Origin: Erinaceus europaeus
Taxonomy: Eukaryota > Chordata > Mammalia > Eulipotyphla > Erinaceidae
Direction: 5' to 3'
DNA: 64,000 nucleotides
NCBI RefSeq assembly: GCF_950295315.1
Contig: NC_080179.1
Location: forward strand, 76,096,836 to 76,160,835
The notes below the pieces were generated by a model. That model was not told where the DNA came from and did not search any database. It saw nothing but the letters and a program-made list of their open reading frames with translations. Both the position numbers and the translations under genes were made by a program. Numbering within the stretch: the stretch's first letter is position 1; each line of letters starts with the position of its first letter. Shown here one piece after another: positions 57,061 through 64,000 of this stretch.

Positions 57061-58364
57061 AGAAGTGTCTTTTACATGCCTTTTGTAACGGTGCTGAAAA
57101 TTATACTTTGCTTGTTAAGTGTAAGTCAGTGTAAGAAATCGAGGGCTGTTTTATACTAAAACAACTGAAGCACTCGTAACTGGCTTCTCATAGTATCTGC
57201 ATTCATGGCTTTGCCTAATTTGGGGAAGCCTCATAAGGTGTCAAATACTCACAAGGTAAGAAATGAAAACAAAAAGAGCATAGCAAGAAAGAAGTTAAAG
57301 GGAGGAAGACAGAAATAGGTAGGCAGTCAAGGAGGCAGGCCAATGCCACGTTTGTAGAATCTATCAGAGAAGACGCCTAGAGGAGACATTAGACAGGAGA
57401 GGGATCTTCTCTGGAGTCCCAAATCAGGGACTTTTAGTTTGGAGCTGACTGTGGAATCCCAGTGGTTATGGGTGACCAAGACAGCCTTGCCCAGATAGCC
57501 AGAGTAGGATATTTACGTGATGAGTGGTGCCCGTCCTCTGCATGAAAGAGTGGCACTCTTCAGATGAATACCTTGTTCCCCAGGGCGGGTGCCAGAGGGA
57601 TATTATGATCGTGACTCAAGCGCTCGTTTCCACAGCGGAGTCTGATTCATAGCCTCCGTGTCCCACTAACTGGTGCCATAGAACTGTGTGTCTGGAGACA
57701 AATTCACATCAAGTTTCCTAAAACAAGGATTGAATCGGGGCGGGCGGGGGACAGCGGACAATAATAAGGAGATGTAAGCAAAGATCTCTGATTAGCTCTT
57801 TCTCTGCTCAGTAGAATGACACTTCATCCCGGGCTTGCTCTAAAGGCTGGATTCTCAGAGTGGCTTCTGGTGTTCCAAGCCAGTGTTTTAGCTCAGCTTT
57901 GCCTTTTGTATCAAGGCTGAAAGGCTGAACCCACTTAGGGAGCCACTAGGCTTAATGGAAACTCAAGTCGTCTTCAAAGCAAATGAGTTTAACAAGTATT
58001 TATCAGAAATAGAATGTGTTTGTCATAGTGGCAAGCGTTATACTTGGCTTCGAAGTTTATAGTTTAGATGACAAGGAAGCATAATCCATTCAAAAGTGAG
58101 AACCAGATATAATACAGAAGAATATTTAATCATGTCCATGTACAAGGCAAACAGCTAAGCCCAGGGACTTGATCATCTATGTACTTTTCAATTAATTTGT
58201 GGGGACGGCAAGTGGTACTTGTGCCGTTTTAAAACTCAGACTCTTGATTTCTTTAAAGATTCCCTTGACACTTTTTTTTCCCCTGTGTCCTAGCTTCTTG
58301 AATTCCTCTTAGTAAAGTTTGTATCTCTTGGATCAATCTTCTAATTTATTTTTCCATATGCCCG
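57061..58364. other. unique intron sequence
   Basis: 1.3 kb without recognised repeats or exons. Confidence 0.5.
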
Positions 58365-58520
58365 CCCTCCCTCCCTTCCTCCCTTCCTCCCTTCCTTCCT
58401 CCCTCCCTCCCTTCCTCCCTTCCTTCCTTCCTTCCTTCTTTACTTTTCTTCTCCTCCTCTTCCTCCTCCTCCTTCTTCTTCTCTCTCTCTCTCTTTCTTT
58501 ATTTCTCTTTTCTGTCTTCT
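58365..58520. repeat. polypyrimidine CCTT/CTTCC tract
   Basis: Simple C/T sequence. Confidence 0.92.
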
Positions 58521-58886
58521 TATTTAACTTTCTGGTAGTTTTCCCAACTCTCCTCTACTCTATAATTTAATCTTTTATTTCTCAAGTTGTGTCTTGTCTG
58601 AGAACCCTCTGCCCCCACTCTTTGTTTTACAACTAGAATCTCTTCTTTCTCTTAGACTGTCGTCCTTTAGGTTTTGTCTTTCAGTTTTGCCTGGGCTCTG
58701 TGTCATGTCTGTGACACTTGTTCGTCACTGTGCTGTTGTTGTCACTTGCATGTCCGGTCAGCTCTGGCTGTCCGCATTGGTCTGGGAAGCCAGCTGAGCC
58801 TCTAGGGCTTCTTGGTGGATGAGCTTCTTTGTTGAATGAAATCTCTGCATCTGGCTCGTTGCTGTCCAAGCTCAGTCCGTTTCCTC

Positions 58887-59222
58887 CTTGTTGTTGTTGT
58901 TGTTGTGGCTGCTGCTGTTGTTGGATAGGACAGAGAAATTGAGAGAGGGGAAGACAGAAAGATAGACACCTGCAGACCTGCTTCATCCCTTGTGAAGTGT
59001 CCCCCCCAACCCCCCGTAGGTGGGGAGACCAGGACTCAAAGTGAGATACTTTGCACCTTGTGTGTTTAAGCCGCTGCACTACTACTCAGACCGCCACCCC
59101 TCCCTTTTTTAAGTAGAACACTGCTCAGCTCTGGATGGTGGGGTTGGGGTTGGGGGTGTTGAACCTGGGACTTTGAAGGCATGAGAGTCTTTTTGTATAA
59201 CCATTATACTACCACTCCCAAG
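58887..59222 (-). mobile_element. truncated family A SINE then family C SINE
   Basis: 58887-59090 and 59105-59222, both - strand. Confidence 0.75.
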
Positions 59223-59239
59223 AGGAGAAACTTCTTTTT

Positions 59240-59537
59240 TTAAATTTTTTTTAAAAATTTTTATTATTTATTTTCCCTTTTGTTGCCCTTGTTGTTTTTG
59301 TTGTTATAGTTATTATTGTTGTTGATGTCGTCGTTGTTGGATAGGACAGAGAGAAATGGAGAGAGGAGGAGAAGACAGAGAGGGGGAGAGAAAGACAGAT
59401 ACCTGCAGACCTGCTTCACCACCTGTGAAGCAACTCCCCTGCAGGTGGGGAGCCGGGGGCTCGAACTGGGATCTTCACGCCAGTCCCTGCACTTTGCGCC
59501 ACGTGTGTTTAACCCGCTGCACTACCGCCGGGCACCC
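59240..59537 (-). mobile_element. family A SINE
   Basis: Target duplication AGGAGAAACTTCT. Confidence 0.9.
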
Positions 59538-59639
59538 CAAGGAGAAACTTCTAATAACCTTCCAGTTATATTTTATAGATGTGATCAGTGATAAACAGGG
59601 AGTGGTAGTGATTTCTTGCTTGTTTGTTTTTTTAATTTT

Positions 59640-61153
59640 TATCTATAAAATGGAAATATTGACAAGATAAGAAGGATACATTTCCACACAATGCCCACCC
59701 CCAGAGCTCCACATCCAAGCTCCTCCCCTGACAGCTTTCCTATTCTTTATCCCTCTGGGAACATGACCCAGGGTCACTGTGGGATGCAGAAGGTGGAAGG
59801 TCTGGCTTCTGTAACTGCTTCTCCACTGAACATGGGTGTTGGCAGGTCGATCCATACTCCCAGCCTGTCTCTCTCTTTCCCTAGTGGGCAGGGCTCTGAG
59901 GAGGTGGGGCTCCAGGACACATGGTGGGGTCGTCTGCCCAGGGAAGTCAGGTTGGCCTCATGGTATCATCTGGAACCTGGTGGCTAAAAAAGAGTTCAGG
60001 TAGAAAGCAGAGCAAATGGTTGACTGATCATGAACCTGAAGTCTGGAATGTTGCAGATGAAGATTTGGGGTCTCCGTTTTGGAAAAAGCTAGTAGGTCTA
60101 TTTTAGGTCTATTCCAAGGGGCCCATGACTTTACTAGTTTTTGCCTGAGCCTGACAGCTACTATGCAGGTGGGCCCAGGTTATTGTCTGAGGAGATGGTG
60201 TCATAGTTGGAAAAAGGACCAGAAAGCTGCATCAGGGAAGAGAGTAGCTCCCAAATGTGGGCAAAGTGTATAAATATTGTTGACTGTAAACACCACCTGT
60301 TTGATCTGGGGCCTGTATTCGGCACAGGAGCCTGTGTGACCTCTGCATCCCTGTAGGTCTGAGCTCACATTCTGTGGTCACTGCTAGGAACGTTCCAGGC
60401 TGTGCCAATTTTAGGACCCATCATCCACTGGTGATGGGCAGAGTCTGCTATCCAACCTCCCTTTGGAGAATGGAACAGTTCCTACCACTGTTGATTCACA
60501 GTGAGGGCCAGGTCCTATAGGGGCCCACAGAGGGGTCCATGATGTTGCTCCTGATGGAGATGACCAGTGACCGTGGTGAGAGGGATCTGTTAGAGGCCTA
60601 GGCCCATCATGTCTGTGTGGGAATCCCAGGACTCCCTGACTAGGGCCCCAGCTGATGGGGTGACCTTGTAGTGACTAGAGAGTCATCATTAAAGTGTGCC
60701 AGTCTCTTGCCCTTAGTCAGCTTTTGCAGTCCTTGCTTTGTCTGACACGGTGAGCTTTGGAGTGATTGGGGGAAGTGTACTAGGAGGTAGGTGAGGAGGG
60801 TGTCTAGGTCTAAGTAGAAACTGTTTCATTAGGTACTTTAAGGCGTCTTAGTAGGCCTTTCTGCTTGCTTGCTTTTTTTTCATGCCTGCCGCTTGTTTAC
60901 CATGTATAGTTATTTTTGTACATTGTTGGATTGGATTCGATATTTGTCTTGAAGCCATTTACATTTGAGTTTGTGAGAGACATTAAGCTATCATTTTCTT
61001 TAGTTGTAACCTTTTCTAGTTGTGTTTTTTTTTTTTCATAGTTGTAGTTTTAGTATGATATTTTAATAAAATGAGTTATAGAGGATTCCCTTTGTGTCTG
61101 TCTTCTGAAAGATACTCTAGATTTGGGGTGATTTTTTCTTCTTAATGTTTTGG
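59640..61153 (-). mobile_element. L1 3' end and antisense L1 body
   Basis: 59640-60560 is the recurring 3'-end sequence with its own T-rich start. Further antisense L1-like sequence runs to 61153. Confidence 0.6.
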
Positions 61154-61405
61154 TAGAATTCACCTGTGAGGCTGGGAGTATGGATCAACCTGTCAATACC
61201 CATGTTCAGCAGGGAAGCAATTACAGAAGCCAGACCTTCCACCTTCTGCTCCTTGGGTATCTTGGGTCCACACTTCCAGAGGGATAAAGAATAGGAAAGC
61301 TATCAGGGGAGGGGAGGGGATGGGATACGGAGTTCTGGTGGTGGGAACTGTGTGGAGTAACCCTCTTATCCTATGGTTTAGTCAGTGTTTCCTTTTTATA
61401 AGTAA
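61154..61405 (+). mobile_element. L1 3' end, + orientation, after an inversion
   Basis: Starts abruptly at GGCTGGGAGTATGGATCAAC and ends in an A-rich tail. The preceding L1 sequence is in the opposite orientation. Confidence 0.65.
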
Positions 61406-61413
61406 ATAATTTT

Positions 61414-61596
61414 AAAAAACAAGGGCAACAAAAGGGAAATTAAATAAATAAACATAAGAAAGTACTTGACTCAATAAAGAAAACCCGTGAAGTGACTCCC
61501 CTGCAGGTGGGGAGCCGGGGGCTCGAACCGCATCTTTACACCGGTCCTTGCGCTTTGCGCCATGTGCGCTTAACCCGCTGAGCTACGGCCGAACTA
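61414..61596. mobile_element. family A SINE fragments
   Basis: A + strand tail (61414-61460) and a - strand head (61483-61596). Confidence 0.7.
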
Positions 61597-61604
61597 CGCC
61601 CCCC

Positions 61605-61795
61605 CTTTTTTTTTTTGAAAGAGGTTAAGAGACGGAGAGGGATGTAGGTCAAGAGAAGACAGAAGGAGAGACATCTGTGGCACTACTCCATCACTTGTGA
61701 AGCTTCCCTCTTACAGGTGGGGGCTAGGGGTTTGAACCTGGGTCTTTGAATATAACAACATGCACTCTACCAAGTGAGCCACCACTTGGCCACCT
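61605..61795 (-). mobile_element. diverged family B-like SINE
   Basis: Purine-rich body, then GGTTTGAACCTGGGTC head. Confidence 0.6.
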
Positions 61796-62000
61796 TAACT
61801 TTTTAAAGATCAGATTTATGAAATATAAGGCATAGTGATGTTAAAGAAATGAATAAGAAAGCATATTATAGCACAGCCTAAAATATCTAATTAAATGTTA
61901 CCTTGTTCACTTAAAAGCGTATCAACTCAGGTTTTTTTGTTGGTTGTCTTTTTTTATTAGTGATTTAATACTGATTTACAAAATTATAAGATCAGCCAGT

Positions 62001-62039
62001 GGCTCATTAGTCTAGAGGTGTAATTCTCACTTTGGGTGC
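62001..62039 (+). pseudogene. tRNA-Pro 5'-half retropseudogene
   Basis: 39 bases match the 5' half of tRNA-Pro(UGG): GGCTCATTAGTCTAGAGGTG, then the D and anticodon arms to TTTGGGTGC, stopping just after the anticodon. A 13-bp target duplication AAAATTAYAAGAT (61980-61992, 62040-62052) flanks it, with 8 extra bases (CAGCCAGT) at the 5' side. It has no 3' half and no CCA. The host sequence is an old L1-like 3' end. Confidence 0.8.
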
Positions 62040-62052
62040 AAAATTACAAGAT

Positions 62053-62649
62053 AACAGGTACCACTGCACACAGTTCCCACTACCAGAGTTCTGAATCCCT
62101 GTAATCCCTGTGTGGTGGCCAGGGGCCCAGTCTAGGGCCTCATGTAGGTGAAGCATGTGCGGTGGTACTGGTGAGCCATCTTCTGGACCACAACACGATT
62201 GTTTTTAAGATTTTCACTGCTGAGAATCTTCACACATTCACTCATGTTGACCTTGCTTCCCTTCAGCATCCCATACTTGTTTAAGTAACTATGTTCATTT
62301 CCCTCTCTGCCAGTTGCAAGACAGAATTGATTTCGTGGTCTTTTCTATTAATTATACTTCCTGGAAATCACATTTCACATGCCTTTGCAATATGTTTTAC
62401 TAGAGCTAAGTTCAGCTCTCCTTTCTGGTAGTACTGGGGCTTGAACCTGGCACTTTTGATGCCATAGACATGAAGGCCTTTCTGTATTACCATTATACTG
62501 CCTCACCAGTCTTGCCTTTACATGTTTAGTCATTTTTATTATATATCAGAAATATGTATGATGCTACAGGGAATCTATGAGTCTCTGTCTTTCTCTGAGG
62601 ATGTTGACTTTTGTTCTAGTAAGGTTGACTCAGCTGAACTCTAAACACA
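62053..62649. other. intron sequence with old repeat pieces
   Basis: Diverged L1/SINE-like fragments; nothing clear. Confidence 0.4.
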
Positions 62650-62800
62650 CTCTCTCTCTTATTTCATTTCATTATTGGATATAGAGAAACTGAGAGAAGG
62701 AGAGACACTTGCAGCCATACTTGATGACTGCAGGTGGAGACCAGGGTCCTTGTGCACTGTAATGTGTGCACTTAAGCAGGCGTGCCACTGCCTGGGCCCC
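62650..62800 (-). mobile_element. family B SINE
   Basis: Short copy, body and head present. Confidence 0.7.
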
Positions 62801-62845
62801 AAACGCTGTCTCTCTTTAGGCGACTATTAAAAGGTCTTTGCTGGG

Positions 62846-62995
62846 TGATGGAGACAGCATAATGGTTCTCCAAACTGACTCATGCCTGAGGCTTCTGATC
62901 ACCAGCAGTGCTCTGGTATTTCTCTGTGTGTGTCTCTCTCTGCATCTCGCTCAAAAATAAAATAAATAAAAATTTAAAATCAATCAATAAATAAA
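62846..62995 (+). mobile_element. family C SINE
   Basis: Target duplication AAAAGGTCTTTGCT. Confidence 0.85.
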
Positions 62996-63369
62996 AGGTC
63001 TTTGCTTTAAAAAAGAGTCTTTGCTCCATCCGTTCAGCCTTGCAGCCTTTTCTTATATATATACATAGTTCAGCCACCCACTAGGAGTTTACAAAAGGAT
63101 ATGGAGGGACTCCCACAGCATCTTCCTGTCGGACATTGTTCCCCTTACCTAAACTGTTCATTTCAGAGGATGTCTTCTGACTCCTCAAATGGGTAAGATT
63201 TCAGACTTCTGCCTCTATTCTAATCACTCTACTCTAGAAACTAAGAAGGATTGCTGGGTAAAAACTACACAGATATGCTTTCTGCCAGCCTGATTCTTTC
63301 AAGGATTGCTTCCTCTTGGCTTCTGCTTTCTTCTGATCACTCTAGGGTGCATCCAAACATCTGTCTTTG

Positions 63370-63945
63370 TTTCTGTTTTTTATCTTTATTTATTGGATAG
63401 AAACAGCCAAAAATCGGGGGATGGGTGTTAGTACAGCAGGTTAAACACACATGGCACCAAGCGCAAGGACCGGCATGAGGATCCTGGTTCGAGCCCCTGG
63501 CTCCCCACCTGCAGGGGAGTCGCTTCACAGGCAGTGAAGCAGGTCTGCAGGTGTCTGTCTTTCTCTCCCCCTCTCTGTCTTCCCCTCCTCTCTCCATTTC
63601 TCTCTGTCCTGTCCAACAATGAACGGCATCAACAACAATAATAACCATAACAAGGCTGCAACAACAAGGGCAACAAAAGGGGAAGAAAAAAAAAATGGCC
63701 TCCAGGAGCAGTGGATTCATGGTGCAGGCACCGAGCCCCAGCAGTAACCCTGGAGGCAAAATAAAAAAAACAGCCAAAAATCAAGAAGGAAGTGGGTGAT
63801 AGGAAGAGAAACAGAGAGACACCTACAACGTTGCTTCACCACTCACAAAGCTTTCCCCCTACAGGTGAGGACCGGGGTCTTGAACCCCAATCTTTACACA
63901 TTATAACATGTGCTAAACCACCACCCACCCCCTTTTATGTTTTTT
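63370..63945 (-). mobile_element. family B SINE split by family A-long SINE
   Basis: Parts 63370-63417 and 63768-63945 join across the duplication ACAGCCAAAAATC. Confidence 0.85.
63415..63767 (+). mobile_element. family A-long SINE
   Basis: Most complete long copy: head, CT body, AACAA tail, then GGCCTCCAGGAGCAGTGGAT extension ending CCCTGGAGGCAAAATAAA. Confidence 0.9.
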
Positions 63946-64000
63946 TCAGGGTATATAGTTGTTATATGAGAAAGGATTGACCACTACTGGAAACTATACA

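Noticed and set aside
7402..63767. Functional tRNA genes at the A-box and B-box sites of the many SINEs
   Set aside because: The boxes belong to SINE heads that do not fold into a complete tRNA and continue into SINE bodies.
47314..64000. The next shared NEDD4 exon (second half of C2)
   Set aside because: Looked for a frame encoding TRDDFLGQVD-like residues behind an acceptor and found none, so it probably lies downstream.

Overview
The window reads as mammalian nuclear DNA, most likely from a hedgehog (Erinaceus). Three things point there. It is saturated with a tRNA-derived SINE that begins GGGAGTCGGGCGGTAGCGCA. It carries several copies of a non-LTR retrotransposon that I take to be Vingi, a family described from hedgehogs. 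The one gene present has clearly mammalian exons. Nothing in it is bacterial.

The gene is the 5' part of NEDD4 (C2-WW-HECT E3 ubiquitin ligase) on the + strand. A CpG-rich promoter leads into coding exon 1 (918-962), then exons 2 (13033-13106), 3 (17233-17311), 4 (17432-17470) and 5 (30067-30120). Together they encode residues 1-97, the N-terminus and about two thirds of the C2 domain. A second, very large first exon (coding part 45790-47283) lies in the next intron and encodes the long-isoform N-terminus. It ends in the same phase as exon 5, so either can splice to the next shared exon. That exon was not found and should lie beyond 64000. The two starts give a short isoform with an intact C2 domain and a long isoform whose C2 N-terminal half is replaced by a Ser-rich region.

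All else is intronic. Intron 1 holds a GC-rich 8/16/24-bp minisatellite (1040-2300), an 18-bp satellite (2605-2879 and 5388-6707) split by a class II endogenous retrovirus with two LTR types, many SINEs and a 650-bp CA repeat. Intron 5 opens with a 7.6-kb array of 53/56-bp units (30183-37793) starting about 60 bp after the exon 5 donor, then a CAGG/CAGA tetranucleotide tract. The stretch 44.0-49.7 kb around the long-isoform exon is nearly free of interspersed repeats. From 49.7 kb to the end there is again dense SINE, L1 and Vingi sequence.

Repeats are labelled by what is seen: family A (about 280 bp, or about 340 bp with a 3' extension), family B (about 200 bp, starting GGGGCCAGGTGGTGG), family C (about 150 bp, starting GGGGAGACAGCATAATGG), L1 3' ends, Vingi and LTRs. 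Repeat edges are good to a few bases where a target-site duplication is quoted and to about 10-20 bases elsewhere. All family names and comparisons with human NEDD4 are from memory; no search was run.
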